64,000 nt of DNA, from NCBI RefSeq assembly GCF_014384745.1, contig NZ_JACRSO010000003.1, positions 248,001 to 312,000 of the forward strand. The letters run 5' to 3'. This stretch comes from Luoshenia tenuis. GTDB lineage: Bacteria; Bacillota; Clostridia; Christensenellales; GCA-900066905. Made by a program: the position numbers and the translations under genes. The notes below the pieces were generated by a model. It ran no database searches. It had not been told where the DNA came from and worked only from the letters and a program-made list of their open reading frames with translations. Shown one piece after another: positions 48,693 to 57,704 of the stretch; within the stretch, counting starts at the first letter, position 1; every line of letters starts with the position of its first letter.

Positions 48693-50000
48693 ATGCAGCA
48701 GTACACCACGCAGATGGACGCGGCCAAAAAGGGCATAATTACCGAACAGATGAAGGCGGTGGCCGAGAAGGAAAACCTGGATGTGGAAGTGATCCGCGCG
48801 CGGGTGGCCGCGGGCACCATCGCCATACCGGCCAATAAAAACCACAAAGCTTTGGATGCGCAGGGGGTAGGGCAGGGCCTGCGCACCAAGATCAACGTGA
48901 ACCTGGGCGTTTCGGGCGACCTGGCCGATAACGAGATGGAGTGGCAAAAGGTGCAGACCGCCATTGAGCTTGGGGCCGAGGCGATCATGGACTTAAGCAA
49001 CTTTGGCAAGACCCACGCCTTCCGCAAGCGGCTGATCGACGCGGCCCCGGCCATGATCGGTACCGTACCGGTATATGACGTGGTGGGGTATACCGGCAAA
49101 ATCGTAAACGATTTAACGTATAAAGATTTTTTGGCCGTGGTGGAAAAGCATGCCAAGGACGGGGTAGATTTTGTGACCATCCACGCGGGGCTGACCCGGC
49201 ATACCGCCCAGAAGGTGCTGGACAACCCCCGGCAGACCAACGTGGTATCCCGCGGCGGATCGGTGCTTTTTGCCTGGATGGTGCACACCGGCAACGAGAA
49301 CCCCTTCTTTGAGCATTACGACGAGCTGCTGGATATCCTGGCCAGGTATGATGTGACGCTCAGCCTGGGGGATGCCTGCCGCCCCGGCAGCATTGCCGAC
49401 GCCACCGACGCCGCCCAGATCGAGGAATTGATCACCTTGGGCGAGTTAACTCGTCGCGCCTGGGAGAAGAACGTGCAGGTCATCATCGAGGGGCCGGGGC
49501 ATATGGCGCTAAATGAGATACAGGCCAATATGATCTTACAAAAACGGCTGTGCCACGGCGCGCCCTTTTATGTACTGGGGCCCCTGGTCACCGATATCGC
49601 CCCGGGGTACGACCATATCACCTCGGCCATCGGCGGGGCCATCGCCGCGGCCAGCGGGGCGGATTTCCTTTGCTATGTGACCCCGGCCGAGCACCTTCGG
49701 CTGCCGGATGTGCAGGATGTGCGCGAGGGCATCATCGCCAGCCGCATCGCAGCCCATGCGGCCGATATCGCCAAGGGCGTGCCCGGCGCGCGGGATTGGG
49801 ATAACGCCATGAGCCGCGCTAGGCAGGAGGTCAACTGGGAGAAGATGTATGAACTGGCGGTAGACCCCAAAAAGGCCCGGGAATACCATGATTCCTCCCG
49901 CCCGGCGCAGGAGGACACCTGCACCATGTGCGGGGAGATGTGCGCCATGAAGACCATGAACCGCATCCTTTCCGGCGAGGCGGGGTGCGTGAAGCTCTAA
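48693..50000 (+). CDS. thiC: Phosphomethylpyrimidine synthase ThiC
   Basis: ThiC rearranges aminoimidazole ribotide to HMP-phosphate by radical SAM chemistry. The start at 48693 has AGGAGG seven bases upstream. The 435-residue enzyme lacks the long N-terminal extension of plant and proteobacterial forms. Core phrases are NKNHKALDAQGVGQGLRTKINVN, VPVYDVVGYTG and EGPGHMALNEIQANM. The iron-sulfur cysteines Cys410, Cys413 and Cys417 (CTMCGEMC) have three residues in the second gap, as in many Clostridia. The gene begins the riboswitch-controlled operon. Confidence 0.97.
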   Translation: MQQYTTQMDAAKKGIITEQMKAVAEKENLDVEVIRARVAAGTIAIPANKNHKALDAQGVGQGLRTKINVNLGVSGDLADNEMEWQKVQTAIELGAEAIMDLSNFGKTHAFRKRLIDAAPAMIGTVPVYDVVGYTGKIVNDLTYKDFLAVVEKHAKDGVDFVTIHAGLTRHTAQKVLDNPRQTNVVSRGGSVLFAWMVHTGNENPFFEHYDELLDILARYDVTLSLGDACRPGSIADATDAAQIEELITLGELTRRAWEKNVQVIIEGPGHMALNEIQANMILQKRLCHGAPFYVLGPLVTDIAPGYDHITSAIGGAIAAASGADFLCYVTPAEHLRLPDVQDVREGIIASRIAAHAADIAKGVPGARDWDNAMSRARQEVNWEKMYELAVDPKKAREYHDSSRPAQEDTCTMCGEMCAMKTMNRILSGEAGCVKL

Positions 50001-50809
50001 TGGCTAAGATCGTAACGGCTTTAAGCATCGCGGGCAGCGACTGCAGCGGCGGCGCGGGCATCCAGGCGGATCTCAAGACCTTTGCGGCGCTGGGGGTCTA
50101 TGGGATGAGCGCCATCACCACCGTAGTGGCGGAAAATACCCAGGCGGTTTTTTGCCGTCAGGACATCGCGCCGGATGTGCTGGCCGCGCAGATCGAGGCG
50201 GTGCTGGGCGATATCCCACCGGACGCCGTCAAGATCGGCCTGCTGCCCAGCGCGGCAGCGGTGCGCACGGTGGCCGCAGCGCTGAAGGGCACTGCCCTGC
50301 CCGTGGTTTTGGACCCGGTAATGGTGGCCTCTGCCGGGCAAACGCTGCACGGGGCGGATATGCTGGAGGCTTTAAAGGCAGAGCTGCTGCCTCTTGTGAC
50401 GTTGATCACCCCTAATTTGGCCGAGGCGGCCGCGCTGAGCGGACTGCCGGTAGAAAACCACTTGCAGCGGCAGGCCGCGGCGCTGAAGTTAAAAGACCTG
50501 GGGCCGCGGGTGGTATTGCTTAAAGGCGGCCACCTGGATGGGGCGGCTGAGGACCTGTACTACGATGGGGAGGGCTTTTGCGCCTTTACCAGCCCGCGGA
50601 TCGACACGAAAAACACCCATGGTACCGGCTGCACCCTGTCCTCGGCCATTGCGGCTTACCTGGCGCGGGGCTATGCCCTGGCGCAGGCGGTGGAAAAGGC
50701 CAAGGCGTATATTACCGGCGCCATCGCCAACGGGCTGGCGCTGGGCAGGGGCGCGGGCCCTTTGGGGCACTTTTACTTGCAAGATGGAAAACAGGAAGAA
50801 GGCAGTTAG
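50000..50809 (+). CDS. thiD: Bifunctional HMP kinase/HMP-P kinase ThiD
   Basis: ThiD phosphorylates HMP and HMP-P to HMP-PP. The 269-residue ribokinase-fold enzyme has the N-terminal ALSIAGSDCSGGAGIQADLKTFAALGVYG, the central DPVMVASAGQTL and the catalytic NTHGTGCTLSSAIAAYLARG with the aspartate-like site. Its ATG overlaps the thiC stop (TAATG). It is the second gene of the TPP-controlled operon. Confidence 0.97.
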   Translation: MAKIVTALSIAGSDCSGGAGIQADLKTFAALGVYGMSAITTVVAENTQAVFCRQDIAPDVLAAQIEAVLGDIPPDAVKIGLLPSAAAVRTVAAALKGTALPVVLDPVMVASAGQTLHGADMLEALKAELLPLVTLITPNLAEAAALSGLPVENHLQRQAAALKLKDLGPRVVLLKGGHLDGAAEDLYYDGEGFCAFTSPRIDTKNTHGTGCTLSSAIAAYLARGYALAQAVEKAKAYITGAIANGLALGRGAGPLGHFYLQDGKQEEGS

Positions 50810-51637
50810 ATGGCAAATGAATATACGCAAAGGCTGGCGGCGCTGCTGGGCGCAGTGAAGGAGAAGCGGCCTTTGGTGCACCATATCACCAATTATGTAA
50901 CGGTAAACGACTGCGCCAATATCGCGCTGGCGCTGGGGGCCTCCCCGGTGATGGCGGACGATATCGGCGAGGCGGCGGAGATGACGGGCGCGGCCCAGGC
51001 GCTGGTGCTCAACATCGGCACGCTGAACGCGCGCACGGTGGAGGCCATGCTGGCATCTGGCCGCAGGGCCAACGAAAAGGGCATCCCCATCGTTTTGGAC
51101 CCGGTGGGCGCGGGGGCGACTGCGTTGCGCAACCGCACGGCGGAAAAGCTGCTGGAGCAGCTTAAAATATCCGTGGTGCGGGGCAACCTTTCGGAGATCA
51201 AATTCCTGCGCGGCCTGGGCGGGGAGACCCGGGGCGTGGACGCGGCGGACCAGGACGGGCTGCCCGCGCGGGTTGCCCTGGCAAGGGAATTGGCGCAGAT
51301 GCTGCACAGCGTGGTGACCATTACAGGGCCTACGGACGTGGCCTCGGATGGGGAAAAGGTGCTGCGGGTGGATAACGGCTGCGCGCTGCTCTCGGGCGTG
51401 ACGGGCACGGGCTGCATGTCTACCACGCTGGTGGCCGGATTGTGCGGCGCGGCGCAGCCGGAGGATACCCTGCTGTGCGCCGCCGGCGGCGTGGCGCTGA
51501 TGGGCCTGGCGGGCGAGCTGAGTTTGGAAAGAGAGGACGGCCGGGAGCTAGGGCACTTCCATATGGGGATCATCGACGCGATTGGCCGCATGGACGAAAA
51601 GACGCTGCTGGAGAGGGTGAAGATCGATGAAGCCTGA
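50810..51637 (+). CDS. thiM: Hydroxyethylthiazole kinase ThiM
   Basis: ThiM phosphorylates salvaged thiazole alcohol. The 275-residue protein has HHITNYVTVNDCANIALALGASPVMADD at the start, PIVLDPVGAGATALRN and GVTGTGCMSTTLVAG for ATP and substrate binding. It starts directly after the thiD stop. Its presence without thiG, thiH or thiS in the window fits an organism that relies on salvaged thiazole, although those genes may be elsewhere. Confidence 0.97.
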   Translation: MANEYTQRLAALLGAVKEKRPLVHHITNYVTVNDCANIALALGASPVMADDIGEAAEMTGAAQALVLNIGTLNARTVEAMLASGRRANEKGIPIVLDPVGAGATALRNRTAEKLLEQLKISVVRGNLSEIKFLRGLGGETRGVDAADQDGLPARVALARELAQMLHSVVTITGPTDVASDGEKVLRVDNGCALLSGVTGTGCMSTTLVAGLCGAAQPEDTLLCAAGGVALMGLAGELSLEREDGRELGHFHMGIIDAIGRMDEKTLLERVKIDEA

Positions 51638-52259
51638 GGTGGATTATACGCTCTACCTGGTGACCGACCGGGAGCTGATGAGCACAACAACGCTGGATGA
51701 GGCGGTGGCCCAGGCGGTAAAGGGCGGCTGCACGCTGGTACAGCTGCGGGAGAAGGATTGCACCTCGCTGGAGTTTTACCAGCAGGCCCTGCGGGTCAAG
51801 GCCATTTGCGATGCGGCGGGGGTGCCGCTGATCATCAACGACCGGGCGGATATTGCCCAGGCCGTGGACGCGGCGGGGGTGCACCTGGGCCAGAGCGACC
51901 TGCCCTGTCAGGTGGCGCGGCGCATGCTGGGGCCGGATAAGATCATAGGCGTATCCGCCGGGACGCTGCCCGAGGCTCTGAAGGCCGCGGCGGACGGGGC
52001 GGATTACCTGGGGGTGGGGGCCATGTACGCCACCGCCACCAAGCAGGACGCGGACGTGACCACGATGGAGGAATTAAAGGCCATCCGCGCGGCGGTGGAA
52101 CTGCCCATCGTGATCATCGGCGGGGTCAACGAAAGCACGCTGCCCCGCTTTGCCCATACGGGCGTGGATGGGGCGGCGGTGGTCTCGGCCATCATCGCCC
52201 AAAAGGATATTGCCTCTGCGGCGCGCAGGCTTTATCCTTTGGCGGCGAAACTAAAGTAG
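51627..52259 (+). CDS. thiE: Thiamine phosphate synthase ThiE
   Basis: ThiE joins HMP-PP and thiazole phosphate to form thiamine phosphate. The 210-residue barrel protein has YLVTDRELM, TLVQLREKDCTS, INDRADIAQAVDAAGVHLGQSDLP and GVSAGTLPEALKAAADGADYLGVGAMYATATK with the diphosphate-binding end VIIGGVNEST. It overlaps the thiM 3' end by 11 bases, so the two are coupled. It is the fourth gene of the operon. Confidence 0.97.
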   Translation: MKPEVDYTLYLVTDRELMSTTTLDEAVAQAVKGGCTLVQLREKDCTSLEFYQQALRVKAICDAAGVPLIINDRADIAQAVDAAGVHLGQSDLPCQVARRMLGPDKIIGVSAGTLPEALKAAADGADYLGVGAMYATATKQDADVTTMEELKAIRAAVELPIVIIGGVNESTLPRFAHTGVDGAAVVSAIIAQKDIASAARRLYPLAAKLK

Positions 52260-52268
52260 GAGGGCCGG

Positions 52269-52931
52269 ATGATAGTAGATTTTAAGGGCGCGATCTTCGA
52301 CCTGGATGGAACGATACTGGATTCCATGGGCCTTTGGGGCGAGATCGACGAGGTATTTCTGGCCCGGCGTGGCATCCCCATGCCGGTGGATTATAAGCAG
52401 GCGCTCCAGCCCATGAGCTATGCCCAGGCGGCGGATTACACCATCGCCCGGTTTGGGTTAAAGGAGGAGCCGGCGGCCATCATGGCGGAGTGGGACGAGA
52501 TGGCCCAGGAAGCCTATGCGCACACGCTGGCGCTCAAGCCCTTTGCGGGGGAATATATCCGCCGGCTAAAGGCGCTGGGGGTACGGGTCGCGCTGGCGAC
52601 GGCCTCCGCCCGCAGCTTGTACGAGCCGGCGCTGCGCCGCCACGGGCTATATGGGTGCTTTGACGCGCTGACGGATCTAAGCCAGGTGCGGGGGGATAAG
52701 CGCGGGCCGGGATTGTTCTGGCTGGCGGCGGAAAAGCTGGGCGTGGAGATCGCGGACTGCATGGTTTTTGAGGATTCGTTACACGCGGCGCAGGGGGCCA
52801 AGGCCTCCGGCGCGAGGTTGACCGTGGTGCAGGATGCCTATGCCAAGAGCGATGAGGCCGCCCTGCGCAGGCTGGCCGACCGCTACGTGGCAGATTTTGG
52901 AGAGCTGCTGGAAAAAGGCGTTGAGGCCTGA
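52269..52931 (+). CDS. HAD superfamily hydrolase of the thiamine operon
   Basis: The 220-residue protein has the HAD catalytic motif DLDGTILDS (Asp11 nucleophile, Asp13), ALATASARS (motif II), and FEDSLHAAQGAKASGA (acidic motif IV), with a helical cap between about 15 and 90. It is close to the beta-phosphoglucomutase/phosphatase subgroup. It starts nine bases after thiE, so it belongs to the operon. A phosphatase for thiamine phosphate or an HMP intermediate is a reasonable guess because no ThiL is present; this is inference. A strong terminator follows. Confidence 0.88.
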   Translation: MIVDFKGAIFDLDGTILDSMGLWGEIDEVFLARRGIPMPVDYKQALQPMSYAQAADYTIARFGLKEEPAAIMAEWDEMAQEAYAHTLALKPFAGEYIRRLKALGVRVALATASARSLYEPALRRHGLYGCFDALTDLSQVRGDKRGPGLFWLAAEKLGVEIADCMVFEDSLHAAQGAKASGARLTVVQDAYAKSDEAALRRLADRYVADFGELLEKGVEA

Positions 52932-52957
52932 AACCCGATGTTTGTCGAATGGAGTAT

Positions 52958-52993
52958 AACACCCGCCCCGGGTACCCGGGGCGGGTGTTTGAT
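52958..52993 (+). terminator. Terminator of the thiamine operon
   Basis: AACACCCGCCCCGGG pairs with CCCGGGGCGGGTGTT around a short loop, then a T-rich end. Confidence 0.85.
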
Positions 52994-53137
52994 TGTAAGG
53001 GATTGCAAGGGCTGCGCTCTTGTGGAGGCGCGCGCGGGCAGTAGAAAACGCAGGAGGTTTATCGCGCAGGATTTATCCTGTGCGGTGAATGACAAGGAAG
53101 AGTGAGTGATAGCGTATGGGGTTTTGTTCAATGGCAT

Positions 53138-53195
53138 CTCTCCCTCCGGCGCACCCAACGGGTGCGCCACCTCCCTCGTCAGAGGGAGGCAAGAG
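53138..53195. repeat. Palindromic dispersed-repeat-like element
   Basis: Two hairpins lie side by side: GGCGCACCC/GGGTGCGCC (53148-53168, loop AAC) and CCTCCCTC/GAGGGAGG (53170-53189, loop GTCA). The flanks CTCTCCCTCC and GAGGCAAGAG are partly complementary. I know very similar CCTCCCTC-loop-GAGGGAGG elements as scattered repeats in gut Clostridia. Only one copy is seen in this window. The rest of the 350-base gap (about 53000-53340) shows no gene. Confidence 0.55.
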
Positions 53196-53343
53196 AAAGG
53201 GGAATCGAGCCGTGAAACAAAAGCGAAACGACTGGAAAATATATCTGCCTATCTGCATCGGAGAGTTTGGGCAACTTCCGTCCCCACCATGGAGTGCGGT
53301 GGGCAGCGATGGGGGCAGCCGCCACGATTTTGGATAAAGCCGC

Positions 53344-54204
53344 TTACCCTGCAAACCGCGCAAAGGGCAGCCCGGCCACCGGCAGATGCACCGCGAAGAT
53401 ATCCCCGGCCGGGGAGGCGGCGGGCTCATCGGGCCGGCGGGCGGTGGTGATATACAGGGTCTTGAAATCCGCCCCGCCAAAGACGCAGCTGGAGGTACAG
53501 TGGGCGGGCACATCCACCTTGCCCAGTTTTTCGCCGGTCTGGGGATCATAATGGCCGACCTGCCAGCCGCCCCATTGGGCCACCCACAGCTTGCCCTGAC
53601 TGTCGATGGTCATGCCGTCGGGCACGCCTTCCTCAGGACGGATGCGCACGGCCACCCGCCCGCCGGAAAGGGCGCCGGTAGACGGGTCGTAATCGTAGGC
53701 GCGTATCTCCTGCGTGGGAGAATCGGCATAGTAGAGGGTGCGCCCATCCTGCGTCCAGCAAAGGCCGTTGGGGCAGCGCAGGCCCTCCAGCAGCGGGGTG
53801 GCCGTCTGCCCGGCCAGGCTGTACAGCACGCCCACCGGGGTCTGCGCGTTATGCATGACGCCGGCCAGAAAGCGGCCCGCAGGGTCGCACTTGCCATCGT
53901 TAAAGCGGCGGTTCTCGCCACGGGCGGGTACCAGGCAAATGCGCCGCGGCTTGGCCAGCCATGCGGCGCGGTAAAAGCCGTTTTCCCCGGCCAGCACCAG
54001 CTCGTCGCTGCCCTGGCAAAGGGCAAAGGCCCCTACCTGAAAACCGGGACGCATCACCTCGCAGGCCCCGCTTACGGGGTCCAGCCGGTGCAGCGCTTTG
54101 CCGGTGATATCCGTAAAGTATAACAGCCCCGCGCGCTCATCCCAGACCGGGCCCTCGCCCAGCGCACAGCGGCTGTTTAGCACCACGCGTGCCAAATAAT
54201 CCAT
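53344..54204 (-). CDS. SMP-30/gluconolactonase family protein
   Basis: The start at 54204 has GGGGGG six bases upstream and gives 286 residues; the longer frame runs into rhaB. The propeller signature begins LGEGPVWDERAGLLYFTDITGKALHRLDP, the metal-binding ENRRFNDGKCDPAGRFLAG is at about 91-109, NGLCWTQDGRTLYYADSP follows, and DGMTIDSQGKLWVAQWGG closes the site. These residues bind divalent metal and open sugar lactones. It is the last gene of the rhamnose operon, which suggests a rhamnono- or fuconolactone substrate. The isomerase pathway next door does not need such a step. Confidence 0.92.
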   Translation of the reverse strand: MDYLARVVLNSRCALGEGPVWDERAGLLYFTDITGKALHRLDPVSGACEVMRPGFQVGAFALCQGSDELVLAGENGFYRAAWLAKPRRICLVPARGENRRFNDGKCDPAGRFLAGVMHNAQTPVGVLYSLAGQTATPLLEGLRCPNGLCWTQDGRTLYYADSPTQEIRAYDYDPSTGALSGGRVAVRIRPEEGVPDGMTIDSQGKLWVAQWGGWQVGHYDPQTGEKLGKVDVPAHCTSSCVFGGADFKTLYITTARRPDEPAASPAGDIFAVHLPVAGLPFARFAG

Positions 54205-54224
54205 ATCTATCCCCCCTATTTTAT

Positions 54225-55694
54225 TTATGGTTGCAGCGCCGCAAGGCGGGCCAGCGCCTCGTCCCACTGGGACGAGGGGTGCGGCGCGTAGGTGACCGGC
54301 GCAAAGGAGCGGGCCACCATCTCCCGGCCCTGGGATAGATCCGCAAGCTCTCCCAAGGCGATGAGCTGTACCATCAGGTTGCCGGTGGCCGTGGCCTCTA
54401 CCGGCCCGCAGATCACCGGCAGGCTGCAGGCGTCCGCCGTCCATTGGGAGAGCACCCGATCCTGACAGCCGCCGCCCACGATGTGGATGGCCGGATAACG
54501 CGAACCGGTCAATTCCTGCAGGGTGCCAAGGGTGAGGGCGTACCGGGCGGCCAGGCTCTCGTAAACGCAGCGCAGGGTCTCGCCGATCGTTTGGGGCGGC
54601 GTCATCCCATGGCGGCTACAATAGTCCGCGATGCGTGCGGGCATGTTGCCCGGGGCCATAAAGCAGGGATCGTCCGGATCGATGATGCGGGCAAAGGCCG
54701 GCGCGGCAAGGGCGGCCTGGGCCATATCGGCAAAGGAGAGGTCCTGCCCCTCCTTGCGCCATTGGCGGCGGCACTCTTGCAGCAGCCACAACCCGGCGAT
54801 GTTTTTCAGCAGCCGGATAGAGCGCCCGTAGCCGCCTTCATTGGTCACGTTGGCCTGGGCTGCCGGGGCGGTCAGCAGCGGCGTGCGCCTTTCCACCCCC
54901 ATCAGCGACCAGGTGCCACTGGAGATGTACAGCGCCTCGCCCTGGGGCTGGGGCACCGCGGCCACGGCCGAGGCGGTATCGTGGGCGCAGCAGGCGATAT
55001 ACTCCGCCGGCGGTATGCCGCACAGCTCACAGGTTTCGTCCGTCAGCGCGCCCAAGCGGGCACCCGCATCCACCAGCGGGCCTAAAAGCCGCGATGGCAG
55101 GCCCAGCTGCGCCAATAACCCGGTATTCCACTGCAGCGCCCCCGGCGAGAGCAGCTGGGAGGTGGAGGCGATGGAAAACTCGCTGTACTTCTCCCCGGTG
55201 AGAAAATAGGCCAGTAGATCCGGCATAAACAGCAGCCGGTCCGCCAGGGCCAGCAGTTGGGGCTGTTCGTTTTGGGCCACGGTCAGCTGGAACAGGGTGT
55301 TAAAATTGATCAGCTGTGTGCCGGTGCGGGCATACAGCGCCTGCCTGGGGATGCGCGCGCAAACTTCCTCGATGGCATGGGCCGTGCGCCCGTCCCGGTA
55401 GTGCACCGGGTTTTCAAGCAGGCGTCCCCGGGCGTCCAGCAGGCCGTAATCCACCCCCCAGGTATCGATGCTAAAGGAGGCGTAGGGCGCCGCGGCATAG
55501 GACTTGGCCAGACCCTGGCGGGTCTCATGCAGCAGGCGCAGCACATCCCATTGCAGACGGCCCTGCGCCTGCACCGGCTCGTTGGCAAAGCGGTGGGTCT
55601 CCTGCAGGGTGATTTTATCCCCGTCAAAGCGGCCCAAAATAGCCCGGCCGCTGGAAGCGCCAAAGTCAAAGGCCAGTACGTTGCGGGTAGCCAA
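54225..55694 (-). CDS. rhaB: Rhamnulokinase
   Basis: RhaB phosphorylates L-rhamnulose with ATP. The 489-residue FGGY-family kinase starts at TTG, with GGGGGG six bases upstream. Motifs are AFDFGASSGRAIL (ATP loop), SIDTWGVDYGLLD (catalytic base region), GTWSLMGVERR and IHIVGGGCQDRVLSQWTADAC. The rhamnulokinase form is supported by the neighbouring isomerase and aldolase genes. The stop is 20 bases before the lactonase start. Confidence 0.95.
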   Translation of the reverse strand: MATRNVLAFDFGASSGRAILGRFDGDKITLQETHRFANEPVQAQGRLQWDVLRLLHETRQGLAKSYAAAPYASFSIDTWGVDYGLLDARGRLLENPVHYRDGRTAHAIEEVCARIPRQALYARTGTQLINFNTLFQLTVAQNEQPQLLALADRLLFMPDLLAYFLTGEKYSEFSIASTSQLLSPGALQWNTGLLAQLGLPSRLLGPLVDAGARLGALTDETCELCGIPPAEYIACCAHDTASAVAAVPQPQGEALYISSGTWSLMGVERRTPLLTAPAAQANVTNEGGYGRSIRLLKNIAGLWLLQECRRQWRKEGQDLSFADMAQAALAAPAFARIIDPDDPCFMAPGNMPARIADYCSRHGMTPPQTIGETLRCVYESLAARYALTLGTLQELTGSRYPAIHIVGGGCQDRVLSQWTADACSLPVICGPVEATATGNLMVQLIALGELADLSQGREMVARSFAPVTYAPHPSSQWDEALARLAALQP

Positions 55695-55724
55695 AGCGTT
55701 CCCCCCTTTTTTTGATCAAAAATT

Positions 55725-56408
55725 TTAGCGGTACTTTTTAATGCCCGGGTGCCTTCCCTTTAACCCAAACTGGGGCCGCATGGCGATCAGGGTCTCTTGC
55801 TGCTCTTGTGTCAGCTCGTGCTCGCCGCCCAGCAGACGCGCAGTCAGGGTGATCTTGGCGAAGAACTCCAGCGTTTCCATGCGGAAGTAGGCGTTCATCA
55901 GATCCACGCCCACGGTCACCGCGCCGTGGTTGGCCAGCATGATGGCGTCGTGCTCCTGCAAAAACGGGGCTATCGCCTCCGGTATCTCCTGGGTGGAGGG
56001 GGTGCCGTAGGGGGCGATGGGCACCGAGCCGATGGTCAGCACCGCCTCGGGCATGGTGTAGCTGTCCAGCGGAATGTGGGCGATGGCAAAGCCGGTGGCC
56101 GTGGGCGGATGGGCGTGCACCACGGCGCGCACGTCCGCACGCTCGGCATAGCAGCGCAGGTGCATGGGGAACTCGGAGGAGGGACGGTAACCGCCGCTGG
56201 CCTCCAGCACCTGGCCCTGCCCATCCACCAGTACCAGCTTATCCGGGGTGACCATGGACTTGCTCACCCCGGTAGGGGTGGTGATGTACAGATCATCCTC
56301 TAATTTGACGGAAATGTTGCCGTCGTTGGCGGCTACAAAGCCCAGCTGCCACAGGCGGTGGGCAATATCGCAGATCTCCTCGCGGGTTTGCATGTAAGAT
56401 AAGGCCAT
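55725..56408 (-). CDS. Class II aldolase, probably rhamnulose-1-phosphate aldolase
   Basis: The 227-residue protein is the third pathway enzyme, yielding DHAP and lactaldehyde. Zinc-aldolase motifs are AANDGNISVKLED, TTPTGVSKSMV, SSEFPMHLRCYA, VVHAHPPTATGFA and MLANHGAVTVG, with the His-x-His pair for zinc. The length and motif spacing are those of FucA-type fuculose-phosphate aldolase, not the longer RhaD of E. coli (274 residues). Context (rhaA, rhaB) favours rhamnulose 1-phosphate. Fuculose 1-phosphate cleavage remains possible. Confidence 0.88.
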   Translation of the reverse strand: MALSYMQTREEICDIAHRLWQLGFVAANDGNISVKLEDDLYITTPTGVSKSMVTPDKLVLVDGQGQVLEASGGYRPSSEFPMHLRCYAERADVRAVVHAHPPTATGFAIAHIPLDSYTMPEAVLTIGSVPIAPYGTPSTQEIPEAIAPFLQEHDAIMLANHGAVTVGVDLMNAYFRMETLEFFAKITLTARLLGGEHELTQEQQETLIAMRPQFGLKGRHPGIKKYR

Positions 56409-56444
56409 GAGAATCGCTACCTTTCTATAAATGAATGATGAATG

Positions 56445-57704
56445 TTACTTGCGGTTGGCCAGGACATCCGCCTCGTAACGGTAGATGGCGGCCATAAACT
56501 GGTTGCCGGCGGCCAGGTCGTGCCGGCGCAGGTACTCGTCAAACACGATGCCGCTGGGATAGCCTTTGAGCGCCTCCAGCAGGGCAAGGCGCCCGGCCAG
56601 GTCGCCCCGGGCCTCCATTTGGCGCAGGTTTTCGGTCGGCTCCAGCAGGGCCTGGAGCAGCGCGCGGCGGGTGTTGCGCATGCCCACCACCCAGGCGGCG
56701 ATGCGGTTGATGGAGGCGTCGAAATAATCCAGCGCCAAAACGATGCGATCCAGCGCCTGCAGGCGCACGACCTCGCGCAGTGCATCGCAAAGGCTGTCGT
56801 CATAGGCCACCACGTGGTCGCTGTCCCAGCGCACGGGGCGGCTGGTATGCAGCAGCAGGCGGTTTAGGAACAGGCTCAGCGCGCTCAGCTTGGCGGCGAT
56901 GGACTCGGTGGGGTGGAAGTGCCCCAGGTCCAGCGTGAGCGCCAGCTCCGGGTGGGCCATGCAGTAGCACAGGTAAAACTCGTGCGAGCCGGCCACATAG
57001 CTTTCGCTCCCCAGGCCGAACAGCTTGGATTCCACCGCGTCCAGCACCAGATCCTCGGGGATCTTTTGGGCGTAGATCTGATCCAGGCTGTCTTTGAGGC
57101 GGGCGCGGGGCGCAAGGGCGTCCACCGGGAATTCCTTTTCCCCATCCGGGATCCACAGGTTGACGACGCAGCGCTGCCCGGTCGCCTCGGCCATGGCCCG
57201 GCCGATGCGGCGGCAGCAGATGCCATGCTCGATCCAGAAACGGCGGATGCCCTCATCCCGGCTGGCCAGGGTATACCCGTTGGCGCTGTTGGGATGGGAG
57301 TAAAACGTGGGGTTGAAATCCAGCCCCAGGCCTTGATCCCTGGCCCAATCGGTCCAGTAGGTAAAGTGCTCCGGGCCGATCTTGTCCCGGTCCACATCTG
57401 ACCCGCCCACGCGGTAGTTGGCGTGCAGGTTGACCTTGTGCGGCCCGGGCAAAAGGGAAAGGGCCATCTCCAGGTCCTCGCGCAGCTCATCCGGGGTGCG
57501 GGCCGCGCCGGGATAGTTGCCGGTGGCGGCGATGCCGCCGGTCAGCCCCCCATCATTGGGTTCAAAACCGGCTACATCGTCCCCCTGCCAGCAGTGCAGG
57601 GAGATGGGCACGGCATCCAGTTTGGCGATGGCTGCCTCCGTATCCACGCCGATATCCGCATAGCGATCCCGCGCGTAACGGTAGGCGTCTGCAAAATTGG
57701 ACAT
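56445..57704 (-). CDS. rhaA: L-rhamnose isomerase
   Basis: RhaA converts L-rhamnose to L-rhamnulose. The 419-residue enzyme has the family blocks VPISLHCWQGDDVAGFEP, GNYPGAARTPDELREDLE, KVNLHANYRVGG, GLDFNPTFYSHPNSANGYTLASRDEGIRRFWIEHGI and LTLDLGHFHPTESI, which provide metal ligands. It is first in the rha operon and divergent from the DeoR regulator. AGAGG is upstream of the ATG. No rhamnose mutarotase or transporter lies in the window. Confidence 0.97.
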   Translation of the reverse strand: MSNFADAYRYARDRYADIGVDTEAAIAKLDAVPISLHCWQGDDVAGFEPNDGGLTGGIAATGNYPGAARTPDELREDLEMALSLLPGPHKVNLHANYRVGGSDVDRDKIGPEHFTYWTDWARDQGLGLDFNPTFYSHPNSANGYTLASRDEGIRRFWIEHGICCRRIGRAMAEATGQRCVVNLWIPDGEKEFPVDALAPRARLKDSLDQIYAQKIPEDLVLDAVESKLFGLGSESYVAGSHEFYLCYCMAHPELALTLDLGHFHPTESIAAKLSALSLFLNRLLLHTSRPVRWDSDHVVAYDDSLCDALREVVRLQALDRIVLALDYFDASINRIAAWVVGMRNTRRALLQALLEPTENLRQMEARGDLAGRLALLEALKGYPSGIVFDEYLRRHDLAAGNQFMAAIYRYEADVLANRK

